From positions 1-38,593 of the IMG/VR virus record IMGVR_UViG_3300036827_000358: a DNA stretch of 38,593 nt; one strand, written 5' to 3'. Numbering within the stretch: position 1 is the stretch's first letter; each line of letters begins with the position of its first letter. This DNA is from a virus. Below are positions 31,528-38,593 of the stretch, piece by piece. The notes below the pieces were generated by a model. That model had not been told where the DNA came from, did not search any database, and worked only from the letters and a program-made list of their open reading frames with translations. A program made the position numbers and the translations under genes.

Positions 31528-33744
31528 ATGCCTGTCACTCCCGGCGCATCTCCCACCGAGGTCAATCTCAACGCCACCGTTCCAGCCGCGCCCGCCGGCG
31601 AAACCAACGTGGAATGGCAGGCCGGCGATCCCTATCCCGATCCCAACTATCCCGAGAAATTCGTGCGCGACACTTCGGCCTACATGCCGAACATGGTGGG
31701 CGACTCGGGATCCGGAGGCGCGAGCGGCGCCGTTCCCGCTCCGGCCGCGGGCGATGCAGCCGCGGGGAAATTCCTTAAAGCGGACGGCACCTGGGAAGTC
31801 GCCGTCACGCCCGCCGAAATTCAGGATGAATCTTTCGTCTACGCCGCCGATACGGGCACGGCGAATGCTTACGCGGTCACACTCTCACCGGCGCCCACGC
31901 TCGTAGCCGGCAGCCTGGTGGTGGCGAAAATCGCCCATGCGAATACTGGCGCATCCACGCTGGCCGTGAACGGCGGCTCACCGGTTTCAATCCTAAAGGA
32001 ATCGTCGGGATCGCTCGTGGCGCTCACGGGCGGCGAGCTGAACGCCGGCCAGATTGTTTTCTTCGTTTACGACGGAACGAATTTCCAGCTCATCGGCGTA
32101 AGCGCGGGCGGGGGCGGCAGCTCACCACTCACTACTAAGGGCGATCTCTATACCCATGACTCCTCAGCGGACGCGCGCCTCGCCGTCGGATCGAATGGCC
32201 AGGTGCTCACCGCGGATTCGACGCAAACAACGGGATTGAAATGGGCGGCCGCGGCTTCGGGCTTCACGGCCGGCGGCGATCTTTCGGGATCCTCGAGCTC
32301 GCAGGAAGTGATCGGGATTCTGAATAAGCTCATCGACGCGAGCGCGCCCGCCGACGGGCAAATCATCCAGTACAGCTCGACGACGGGGAAGTGGGAGCTG
32401 CTGGTCGACCGTCCGATTTTTCCGGTGAGCGCCATTGCCGGCATGCCCAGCGCCGGCCAGCTCGTCTGCATCTATACGGCCGCGGCGTCGATGACGTTTC
32501 CGGCGAATTTCGCTTCGCCGAATTCCTACGGATCGCTCGGCGCGAATCCCACCGGAACCGCAACATACGCGATTTATAAAAACGGCACGCTGGTCGGCAA
32601 TGTGGCGATTTCCACGAGCGGCGTTTTCACCTTCACCACTGTCGGCGGAGCAAGCTTCAGCCTCAATGCCGGCGATCGGCTCACGATTGTCGCGCCGGGC
32701 GTGCAGGACGCGACGCTGGCGGACGTGGGCATTACGCTAGTGGGCACGCGCTCGGCCACGGTTCCTTCGACCGCGGTTCCTCCGATCTTCACATGGCGCG
32801 GGACTTATTCTGGAGCCACGGCCTATCAGCCGTTTGACGTCGTAGCGTTCACGGTTTCGAGCAAAGTGCAGAGCTACGTTTGCATTCTCGCGACCACCGG
32901 GAACGATCCATCGAACGCAACCTACTGGAGTTTGCTCGCGCAAGCGGGAGCGGACGGCGCCGCCGGCGGCGTGCAGATAGCGAGTGATCTGGGCGGAACG
33001 AATCTTGCGCCCACGGTGATCTCGACGCACCTTTCGAGTCCGCTTCCGGTGGCACAAGGCGGAAGCGGCGCGGCTTCGCTTGCGGCTCACGGAGTCGTAA
33101 TCGGCGAGGGGACCAGTGCTGTAGCTGTGAGCGGCGCCGGAACCGCCGGCCAGGTTCTGACTAGCAACGGCGCGAGCGCCGATCCGACCTTCCAGAACGC
33201 AGCAGGCGGAACGCCTTCGGGCACGCCAATCATCGCGGGGAATCGTTTCACCGCGGTGAATGCCAACTGGAACAGTTTCTCGATCTGGGCGCAGATGGCC
33301 GGAGACCGGCTCTCCTCGCTCCCCACGAGCTGGAAGGTCACTTTCGGATTTGTAGGCGGCACGGGCGCGAGCATCAACAAAGCCTACGTGCTGCGCACCG
33401 CGCGCGGGAAATTGGCCGTGATCGATTCGACGCAGATTCTTTTCAGCGGTTCCGGCTCGCACGTGGGAGCCTTCGGATTCACCGCCGCGATCGCCACTCC
33501 CGCCTTCGTGGTTTCCGACGCGATTAGCCTGGCGCTGGACAATCAACATGATTACTACCTGATGGCCTACTTCAATACGGATGGAACGTACAACACGACC
33601 CTAGCGATGGGACAGACCCTCGTTCCAGGCAGTGGATTGCCCGGGGCGTACGTTGCCGGCGATCAGACCGGAGTCAGCACGGTTAGCTGGCCGGGAAATC
33701 TAACCAACGGGGTCTCCGCGATCTGGGGAGCCGAGGTGGCCTGA
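31528..33744 (+). CDS. Tail fibre protein
   Basis: 738 residues. The N-terminus (about 1-95) is proline/glycine-rich. Residues 104-192 are a fibre module ([37 protein letters not shown]) that also occurs, split, in the signal-peptide protein. [21 protein letters not shown] and GQVLTADS (201-231) are the standard fibre repeat, repeated near 505-550 with [10 protein letters not shown]-x-x-FDVV module lies at about 421-470. The C-terminal region is beta-rich and probably forms the trimer head. Receptor binding is its likely role. It overlaps the next gene by one base. Confidence 0.85.
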   Translation: MPVTPGASPTEVNLNATVPAAPAGETNVEWQAGDPYPDPNYPEKFVRDTSAYMPNMVGDSGSGGASGAVPAPAAGDAAAGKFLKADGTWEVAVTPAEIQDESFVYAADTGTANAYAVTLSPAPTLVAGSLVVAKIAHANTGASTLAVNGGSPVSILKESSGSLVALTGGELNAGQIVFFVYDGTNFQLIGVSAGGGGSSPLTTKGDLYTHDSSADARLAVGSNGQVLTADSTQTTGLKWAAAASGFTAGGDLSGSSSSQEVIGILNKLIDASAPADGQIIQYSSTTGKWELLVDRPIFPVSAIAGMPSAGQLVCIYTAAASMTFPANFASPNSYGSLGANPTGTATYAIYKNGTLVGNVAISTSGVFTFTTVGGASFSLNAGDRLTIVAPGVQDATLADVGITLVGTRSATVPSTAVPPIFTWRGTYSGATAYQPFDVVAFTVSSKVQSYVCILATTGNDPSNATYWSLLAQAGADGAAGGVQIASDLGGTNLAPTVISTHLSSPLPVAQGGSGAASLAAHGVVIGEGTSAVAVSGAGTAGQVLTSNGASADPTFQNAAGGTPSGTPIIAGNRFTAVNANWNSFSIWAQMAGDRLSSLPTSWKVTFGFVGGTGASINKAYVLRTARGKLAVIDSTQILFSGSGSHVGAFGFTAAIATPAFVVSDAISLALDNQHDYYLMAYFNTDGTYNTTLAMGQTLVPGSGLPGAYVAGDQTGVSTVSWPGNLTNGVSAIWGAEVA

Positions 33745-33956
33745 TGGCTAACCGGATCACTCAGGTCCCGATCGAAGTCCCGATCATCGGCTCGCCGCAA
33801 GTGCGCCTGACGCAACTCGCCACCGAAGTGGTGGCCATGGGCTCGCCGAATATCAAGATGACGCAGTGCGCGATCGAGGTGGTAGTGCCGAACGTGCCAA
33901 ATACTGGGCCGCCGGGCGGTCCGTTGAACGCGATCATGGAATTCGTTTTGCCGTAG
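33744..33956 (+). CDS. Small protein of three 17-residue repeats
   Basis: 70 residues. Residues 4-20, 21-37 and 38-54 repeat with exact 17-residue period: R/K-x-TQ-x-x-x-EV-x-x-x-GSP-x-V. The third copy is diverged. Short alternating strands suggest a beta-solenoid or an extended strand. It is coupled to the fibre gene (its ATG overlaps the fibre TGA). I recall similar short repeat proteins beside phage fibre genes, but have no assigned function. Confidence 0.75.
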   Translation: MANRITQVPIEVPIIGSPQVRLTQLATEVVAMGSPNIKMTQCAIEVVVPNVPNTGPPGGPLNAIMEFVLP

Positions 33957-33967
33957 GAGGGTAAAAA

Positions 33968-35170
33968 GTGGCTCTGCTTTTCACGGATTCATTCGATCAC
34001 TATGCCAACTTGGCGCAGAAGTATGACCTCACCTCTGGGAATGCAACGGTATCGGCACCAGCGGCACGAACTGGCGCGCAGGGAATGATCACGGTAGACA
34101 TCGCTAACGTACAGAAGAACCTCTCGGTGAACGCGCAGACGCTGATCGTCGGCGTGGCGAGTTCCGTCCGAACTATAAACAACGAGTTTGGAGTATTCGC
34201 CTTCTTCGACGGGAGCACGATGCAAGGCCGCATCACCATCGATCCGACCGGGCACGTAAAGGCCTGGAGAGGCTCGAGCACTGTTTTGGGTACCTCCGCC
34301 AGCGCAATTAGCTTCGGGCCTTTTCACTACATCGAATGCAAGTACAAGGTCGATCCCTCGGCCGGCATCGTGGAGGTGAAAGTCGATGGCGTGGTGGTGC
34401 TATCGCTGACGAGCCAAAATACGCGATCTTCGTCGAACTCCTATTCGAATGGCGTCATCCTGGCCGCCCTCAGCACCGGCGCCGGCACTACGGTTTGGTG
34501 GGATGACTTCTATATTTGCGACGACACCACTTCGGCGGACAACACGTATCTTGGCGACGTGAAGATCCTCTGCTCGCTGCCCACCGCCAATGGCTCGACC
34601 AACAACTACACGAATGCGTGGGCTTCGTGGGCGGCCACAACGGTTATGGTCGTCGGCCAGCAGTACAAAGACGCGAACGGAAACATCCAGCGGGTCACCT
34701 CGGTGACGGGTGACGCGAAAACCGGCGGCTCGGCTCCGACCTGGGCCACCGCGGGCGGCTCCCCTACCACCGACAATCACGTGACGACAGTAGTGGTGGG
34801 CTCGGGCGCGAACCCCGGCGCGGCGAACTGGATGGCGGTGAGCGAGATCCCTCCGGACGATAGCAACTCCTATGTGACCGATGCCACGCCCGGCGATATC
34901 GATCGCTATACGTTTGCATCGGTGGCAGGTTCGCAAGTGAAGGCCGTGGTGGTGAACATGCGCGCCGACAAGGATGATTCGGGCACGCGAACAATTCGCG
35001 CCGCCTGCAAATCCGGATCCACAACAGCCGACAGCGGAACGGATCTGCCGCTGACGCTCGGTAGCTACGCGGATCTCCAGGGAATTTTCCCGACCGATCC
35101 GAATACCGGCATCGCCTGGACGATCAGCGGAGTTAACGCTGCCGAATTCGGAGTAAAGACCACCGCTTAA
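33968..35170 (+). CDS. Fibre-like/minor tail protein with an inserted domain
   Basis: 400 residues from GTG with TAGGAGGGT seven bases upstream. MALLFTDSFDHYANLAQKYD and a GRITIDPTGHVKAWRG stretch form a concanavalin-like beta-sandwich (about 1-185, ending VWWDDFYICDD). LGDVKI then NWMAVSEIPPDDSNSYVTDAT (about 287-306) belong to the family's second part. Between them, residues about 218-283 form an insert (GQQYKDANGNIQRVTSV, then GSAPTWA) closely resembling the insert in the connector. Function is presumed to be attachment to host or debris. Confidence 0.75.
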   Translation: MALLFTDSFDHYANLAQKYDLTSGNATVSAPAARTGAQGMITVDIANVQKNLSVNAQTLIVGVASSVRTINNEFGVFAFFDGSTMQGRITIDPTGHVKAWRGSSTVLGTSASAISFGPFHYIECKYKVDPSAGIVEVKVDGVVVLSLTSQNTRSSSNSYSNGVILAALSTGAGTTVWWDDFYICDDTTSADNTYLGDVKILCSLPTANGSTNNYTNAWASWAATTVMVVGQQYKDANGNIQRVTSVTGDAKTGGSAPTWATAGGSPTTDNHVTTVVVGSGANPGAANWMAVSEIPPDDSNSYVTDATPGDIDRYTFASVAGSQVKAVVVNMRADKDDSGTRTIRAACKSGSTTADSGTDLPLTLGSYADLQGIFPTDPNTGIAWTISGVNAAEFGVKTTA

Positions 35171-35216
35171 AACAATGGGGTCTGGGTTGATTCGAGACTG
35201 GAATTAAGGAGAAACC

Positions 35217-35594
35217 ATGTCCACACCGAATCTGGGAATCACGCACCTGGCGGCTTCGCAGAATCAGAAAGAAGTCACCGTCAACGCCGCGATGGATGCC
35301 TTCGATGGCGCGATCTCGGATGTCTTCTCGCAGCCTATGGCCGACGCGGATCAGACGCCCTCGAGCGCGAATGCTCTGACGCACGCGGTGATCGAATGCA
35401 CCGGAGCACTCACTGCGGACCGCCATCTGATCCTGCCCAATTCGAAAAAGCTTTACGGCGTGAACAATAAAACCACGGGCAGCCACAACATTATCGTGAA
35501 GACGGCGAGCTCGAGCGCCACCGTCTCGATCGCCGCCGGCGCGAAGTGGGTCTATTGCGACGGCGCGAACAATTTCACGCAGATTGGAAGTTAG
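35217..35594 (+). CDS. DUF2793-like tail protein
   Basis: 125 residues with AAGGAGA upstream. The start, PNLGITHLAASQNQKEVTVN (4-23) with AMDAFDGAI after it, matches the DUF2793 N-terminus (NLxLxxLAxSQxQKxVTxNxA). The rest is beta-rich (HLILPNSKKLYGVNNKTTG, then VKTASSSATVSIAAGAKW) and ends IGS. Family members are short fibre-associated phage proteins. Its role is probably in the tail tip or fibre. Confidence 0.75.
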   Translation: MSTPNLGITHLAASQNQKEVTVNAAMDAFDGAISDVFSQPMADADQTPSSANALTHAVIECTGALTADRHLILPNSKKLYGVNNKTTGSHNIIVKTASSSATVSIAAGAKWVYCDGANNFTQIGS

Positions 35595-35612
35595 ACTAGG
35601 CTCCGGGGCAAA

Positions 35613-35888
35613 GTGGCAAATCCGGAAAGCTCCGAAGCGGAATACCTTGCCCGGGCGGCCTATCGAACCTACCGCGAATGGACCGAGCCGGAAGAGCAGC
35701 TCCGCATTCGGCATTACGATCAGCTTGACGAGCCGACCAGGCGCGCGTGGCTCGAAGTGGCCATCGTGCTGTGGAATGAGATCCACACGAATACCAGGCC
35801 GCCGGTGCTGCCTTCCCAGCGTCCGCGCCGGCGACGCTTCGGAAAAGTTTCCGCCTTCACGCTGCTGAAAGACGAACCGAAAAAATAA
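35613..35888 (+). CDS. Hypothetical helical protein
   Basis: 91 residues from GTG, with a GGGG ribosome-like stretch upstream. Helices dominate (ESSEAEYLARAAYRTYREW, then PTRRAWLEVAIVLWNEIH) and the C-terminus is basic (RPRRRRFGK). No motif is recognised. It precedes the membrane-protein cluster. Confidence 0.65.
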   Translation: MANPESSEAEYLARAAYRTYREWTEPEEQLRIRHYDQLDEPTRRAWLEVAIVLWNEIHTNTRPPVLPSQRPRRRRFGKVSAFTLLKDEPKK

Positions 35889-35891
35889 GCC

Positions 35892-36107
35892 GTGCCTCAG
35901 CTCACCTGGCAATTTATCTCCTGGCTCGTTGGAGCAATCTTTTACGCCGGCATCACCTATGCCGTGATCCTTCAGTTGCGCAAAGACGTGAACGGAATCG
36001 GCCGCGTGATGCGCCGCGATCGCTGGAATCACATGCTCGCCGAAATGGTGCAGCTCGAGGATCGCGAAGACCGCCAGCGCCTGGCGGACTTGATGAGAGA
36101 GCAGTGA
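35892..36107 (+). CDS. Small single-pass membrane protein (lysis cassette candidate)
   Basis: 71 residues from GTG. Residues 10-28 are hydrophobic, followed by a long charged helix (RDRWNHMLAEMVQLEDRED). N-terminal membrane anchor with cytoplasmic helix. It precedes two further membrane proteins within 900 bases, like phage lysis cassettes with holin and spanin genes, but no family is recognised. Confidence 0.65.
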   Translation: MPQLTWQFISWLVGAIFYAGITYAVILQLRKDVNGIGRVMRRDRWNHMLAEMVQLEDREDRQRLADLMREQ

Positions 36108-36133
36108 CGGAAGGCGCGGAAAAGGAAAAGAAA

Positions 36134-36334
36134 ATGGATAGAACCTGGCGGGAATACGAAGACCTGGCGCGCGAGCGGCCGAAGCCGCCGATCGCGAATT
36201 ATCGGCCGCCAGCGGAGCCCGGCATCTTTGCGCAGATCTGCGAATGGATCGCGCGGCACTGGCTGCTCTATCTGCTGATCGTCACCGTCGGCATCGCCAG
36301 CGGATGCTTGCTGCTGGATTCGGTGCGCCGATGA
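36134..36334 (+). CDS. Small membrane protein (lysis cassette candidate)
   Basis: 66 residues from the ATG at 36134, which has AGGA seven bases upstream. The GTG at 36104, overlapping the previous stop, would add ten residues. A proline-rich soluble N-terminus leads into a hydrophobic stretch near residues 43-61 (WLLYLLIVTVGIASGC). Single-pass, ending close to the C-terminus. It is coupled to the next gene by ATGA. Confidence 0.6.
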   Translation: MDRTWREYEDLARERPKPPIANYRPPAEPGIFAQICEWIARHWLLYLLIVTVGIASGCLLLDSVRR

Positions 36335-37002
36335 CAACTGTGACGGCGGTGACAGCAATGACGCTTCGAGCGAAGCTTGAAATTGCAGCGGTGCTCCTGG
36401 CCCTGGCGGGAGCCGGGTTCGGGTTCCGGACCTGGCTCCAGGAGCATGACGATAAGCTGCGCGCGCAGGCCTCGATCGCCGCGGCCGAGAAATCTTCCGA
36501 TCAGGCGGCCGCGCAGATCAAGCAGCTCGTGGACGCGGACAAAGAACGCGACGCAAACAATGCCGCCGCGATGGCCAAGGTGGCCGCAGCCGCAGCCGCG
36601 CAGAAGACCCCGCAGCAAATCGTGAAGTGGATCCCGGAACAGATTCCCGGGCTGCCGCAGCCCATCCAATCCGCGATCCCGGCGGCAACGCCCGAGAATC
36701 CAAACCCGGCGGCGGAATTCACGGTGCCCCAGGCGGATCTCGACGCGCTGCGCGATCAGATTGCCACGTGCCAGAAAGACGTCCTGGCGCTCCCTGGCGC
36801 GCAGCAGGACCTAACCTCGTGCCAGGCCCAGGCAAAGCTGGCCGGACAGCAGCTCGCGGCCGCGGAGCAGGAGCGCGACGCTTACAAGATGGAGCTGAAG
36901 GGCGGCACATTCTGGTCTCGCGCGAAACGCGGCGCGAAATGGTTTTTCATCGGCGCAGCGATCGGCGTAGCGGCCGCCTGCGGTTCGGGACACTGCAAAT
37001 GA
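36331..37002 (+). CDS. Membrane-anchored coiled-coil protein (spanin-like candidate)
   Basis: 223 residues from the ATG at 36331 (ATGA overlap). N-terminal hydrophobic segment at about 17-33, then alanine-rich coiled coils (about 38-90 and 165-190) with a proline-rich middle (100-130), then a C-terminal hydrophobic patch (204-217) and two cysteines (C217, C222). The design recalls an inner-membrane spanin, with a membrane anchor and periplasmic coiled coil, and the position after fibre genes fits. The second hydrophobic end argues for a different role. Confidence 0.6.
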   Translation: MTTVTAVTAMTLRAKLEIAAVLLALAGAGFGFRTWLQEHDDKLRAQASIAAAEKSSDQAAAQIKQLVDADKERDANNAAAMAKVAAAAAAQKTPQQIVKWIPEQIPGLPQPIQSAIPAATPENPNPAAEFTVPQADLDALRDQIATCQKDVLALPGAQQDLTSCQAQAKLAGQQLAAAEQERDAYKMELKGGTFWSRAKRGAKWFFIGAAIGVAAACGSGHCK

Positions 37003-37043
37003 AACCTGGGAATTTCAAAGTTATATAAAATCTTAAAAATGCG

Positions 37044-37232
37044 ATGTCGAGGCCGAGCCAGCGATCGCAGAAAGTTCCGCGGGGCGCCGTGCCGCGCGCG
37101 GAGATCCCGAGCGGCGCCGATTGGGAAGCTCACTGCCGGCGGCTCGCTGAAAAGCGTCGCGCTCTCGGCCCCTTCATGCGCAAGCCTCGCGCCGTCGTTA
37201 GGCCCCTGCAGCTAGAGTTGCCGTTCGGGTAA
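37044..37232 (+). CDS. Small basic hypothetical protein
   Basis: 62 residues, ATG without a clear ribosome site after an AT-rich spacer. Basic throughout (RRLAEKRRALG, then RKPRAVVRP), ending LQLELPFG. That ending is reminiscent of a beta-clamp-binding tail (QLxLPF). It may be a small nucleic-acid-binding protein. No family is recognised. Confidence 0.5.
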   Translation: MSRPSQRSQKVPRGAVPRAEIPSGADWEAHCRRLAEKRRALGPFMRKPRAVVRPLQLELPFG

Positions 37233-37446
37233 CGTGTTACGCTCAACGCCAGGCCCGGCGCCGCAGGCAGGAGAACTGGCGCACAGTTTCGACCGGCGGT
37301 CTGGGGTGTTGCGAAAGGGAACTCCGCCGGGCCCATTTCGCTGGAACTGCGAAGAAATCGGGTAATATTCCCGCATGGTAGGCTACCGAGCAACAAGGCT
37401 AGGGGCCGCCGGCGCGGAGCGCAGAGGCGGCTCCGCCGTCTTCACC
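37233..37446 (+). promoter_or_regulatory. Non-coding gap, possible promoter region near 37350-37370
   Basis: About 210 bases without a supported gene, if the start at 37447 is right for the next gene. It holds a TAATAT stretch flanked by CGGG and CCCG near 37362-37372 that might be a -10 box, but I see no matching -35. GTAACGTGTTAC near 37229-37240 is an imperfect palindrome. No tRNA or attachment core could be recognised. Confidence 0.25.
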
Positions 37447-37653
37447 ATGACCGATCTGAGTGACACAGCCCGACTTTCGAGAGACGTTCTGCACGTTTCG
37501 ACAGATGGACTGCGCGTTATCGAGATCGACGGCGTGAGATATTCCGCAGAGATCTTCCGCACTTTCGCAGCTCCCGATCCAAAGAAGTACTACCAATTCG
37601 TTCGCGACGGCGAGACGGTGACCGTTACTCAGTTCCTTCTACCCGCCGAATAG
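37447..37653 (+). CDS. Hypothetical protein, alpha/beta
   Basis: 68 residues from the ATG at 37447. An upstream ATG at 37375 in the same frame would add 24 residues whose composition (RLGAAGAERRGGSA) looks non-coding, and neither start has a ribosome site. DTARLSRDVLHVSTDGLRVI and strands around EIDGVRYSAEIF suggest a small alpha/beta domain. VTVTQFLLP ends it. It precedes the recombinase by 31 bases. No family recognised. Confidence 0.5.
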   Translation: MTDLSDTARLSRDVLHVSTDGLRVIEIDGVRYSAEIFRTFAAPDPKKYYQFVRDGETVTVTQFLLPAE

Positions 37654-37684
37654 GAATTATCCCGCGCCTCCCCTTGTTTTCTGC

Positions 37685-38248
37685 ATGGAGCATCTCAGCC
37701 GCGAGCAGCTCGTCGCCGTGCTTCGCGAAGCCAAAGCTGCGCGTGAACGCGATTGGGTGCTGCTGCTGGTGGCATTCTGGCACGGCCTGCGCGCTAGCGA
37801 AGCCATCAATCTGACGCCGGAACATTTCGCGGACGGCTTCCTCACGGTGCAGCGCCTCAAAGGCTCGATGCGCACCACGCAGCCGCTCGTCGAGGACGAG
37901 AACGAGCTGCTCAACGAACGCGCAGCCATCGAAACGTGGCTTATAAGCCACAAAACCGAGAATGGCGGCGACGGACGGGGAAAGAAGCTCTTTCCCGTCT
38001 CCAGATTCCACTTCTACCGCCTAATGCGGCGCTACGGGCGCGCAGCGGGCCTGCCGCAGCATCTTTGCCATCCCCACGTGCTGAAGCACTCCATCGCCAT
38101 GCAATCGATCAGGGAGGCAGGAATAGAGAACGTCAGGCAGTACCTCGGCCATCGCTCGATCAGCTCGACGGGCGAGTACCTGAAGGTGAGCGACGAAGCG
38201 GCCAGCTCCGCGATCGCCGCGGCCGCCAGGCGGCCGCACTATTCCTAG
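37685..38248 (+). CDS. Minimal tyrosine recombinase/integrase
   Basis: 187 residues, so only the catalytic domain is present. No N-terminal arm- or core-binding domain is seen. Catalytic residues: R36 (HGLRASEA), K59 (RLKGS), H131 with K134 in the HxxR position (HVLKHS), H156 (LGHRS) and nucleophile Y165 (GEYLKVSD). The C-terminus continues with a short helix. Site-specific recombination, probably for integration or dimer resolution, is expected. The lysine at the usual second arginine is notable. No ribosome site is evident, so expression is presumably low or coupled. Confidence 0.9.
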   Translation: MEHLSREQLVAVLREAKAARERDWVLLLVAFWHGLRASEAINLTPEHFADGFLTVQRLKGSMRTTQPLVEDENELLNERAAIETWLISHKTENGGDGRGKKLFPVSRFHFYRLMRRYGRAAGLPQHLCHPHVLKHSIAMQSIREAGIENVRQYLGHRSISSTGEYLKVSDEAASSAIAAAARRPHYS

Positions 38249-38308
38249 TTTTGTGCGGGTGGACCAGGTGGGCGACCGTAACCGAAATCTAGTCCAGGCT
38301 AGAAAGTA

Positions 38309-38593
38309 ATGTGCGCTGCGAAGATCACGGAAATGGGTCCCGGGCCGACAGGAGGCCGGAACTACGTCTTCCACTGTCCAGGCTGCGGCTACGGGCATCC
38401 TTTCGAGGTTCCGCGTTGGAGCTGGAACGGCAGCTTCGAAAAACCGACTTTCACCCCTTCGCTTCTGTGCAACGGATTCGATCCGAAGTCCCGCTGCCAT
38501 TCCTTCGTCACCGACGGCCGGATACGGTTCCTCTCCGACTGCTGGCACGCACTCGCCGGCCAGACCGTCGACCTTCCCGATTGGGACGATTAG
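38309..38593 (+). CDS. DUF6527 family protein
   Basis: 94 residues ending at the window edge. Pattern: FHCPGCGYGH (CxxC near 23-26), WSWNGSFEKPTFTPSLL (about 37-53), CHSFVTDGRIRFLSDCWHAL (as CHSFV and DCWH, about 63-82) and AGQTVDLPDW. This matches DUF6527 as I know it, with conserved WNG, PSL, H-FV and DC-H motifs. Such genes are common in phages and often mis-annotated as ammonia monooxygenase. From memory, relatives also occur in bacterial ubiquitin-like gene clusters. Cysteine and histidine residues suggest a metal site. Confidence 0.85.
   Translation: MCAAKITEMGPGPTGGRNYVFHCPGCGYGHPFEVPRWSWNGSFEKPTFTPSLLCNGFDPKSRCHSFVTDGRIRFLSDCWHALAGQTVDLPDWDD

Noticed and set aside
37233-37446. Phage attachment site or tRNA near the recombinase
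   Set aside because: I could not find a tRNA-like cloverleaf or a repeated core sequence. Without host flanks a core site cannot be recognised.
1-38593. CRISPR array, tRNA or rRNA genes, insertion sequences
   Set aside because: No regularly spaced repeats, no tRNA fold and no transposase-like ORF were seen on either strand. Remaining gaps are too short for them.

Overview
The window is a compact double-stranded DNA tailed-phage genome, or a prophage cut at gene boundaries. Every gene I can support lies on the + strand, most neighbours overlap or sit within a few bases, and no gap exceeds about 170 bases. It has an HK97-type head (P27-family small terminase, large terminase, HK97-type portal, S49 prohead protease, HK97-fold major capsid) and a long non-contractile siphovirus tail (adaptors, tail tube, frameshifted G/GT chaperones, 1176-residue tape measure). 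The tail tip follows the DUF2460, DUF2163, NlpC/P60, TIM-barrel-type tip order known from many siphoviruses and from the Rhodobacter-type gene transfer agent. GC content is high. The host is probably a GC-rich Gram-negative bacterium, with Acidobacteriota or Pseudomonadota as guesses from gene flavour. Nothing in the sequence fixes this.

Layout. Bases 1-5500 hold an early or accessory operon of mostly tiny, translationally coupled genes: a helix-turn-helix protein with a sliding-clamp-type motif, at least five small proteins with paired cysteines, and one large HerA/FtsK-type ATPase. No polymerase, primase or replicative helicase is visible. Bases 5656-8000 hold unassigned genes, a membrane protein, an HNH endonuclease and a DUF5675 protein. 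Bases 7977-15700 are packaging, portal, protease, capsid and small head genes. Bases 15675-18000 are an accessory insert with a signal-peptide-bearing, fibre-like protein and a small membrane protein. Bases 17984-21115 are connector, adaptor, tail terminator and tail tube. Bases 21226-28008 are chaperones, tape measure and distal tail proteins. Bases 28021-35594 are the tip protein and fibre-like proteins. Bases 35613-37002 are three membrane proteins that look like a lysis or envelope cassette. Bases 37044-38593 are small genes, a minimal tyrosine recombinase and a DUF6527 protein.

Four patterns stand out. First, related adhesion-type domains recur as insertions inside several structural proteins (connector, tip, fibres and the secreted protein). 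Second, a 42-43 base hairpin element occurs twice in opposite orientations, once before the major capsid gene and once before the tail tube gene. Third, a GGGAAAA heptamer sits exactly where a -1 frameshift fuses the tail chaperones. Fourth, the recombinase has only a catalytic domain, with lysine in place of the second catalytic arginine. There is no repressor, excisionase or recognisable classical endolysin, and no tRNA or CRISPR array.
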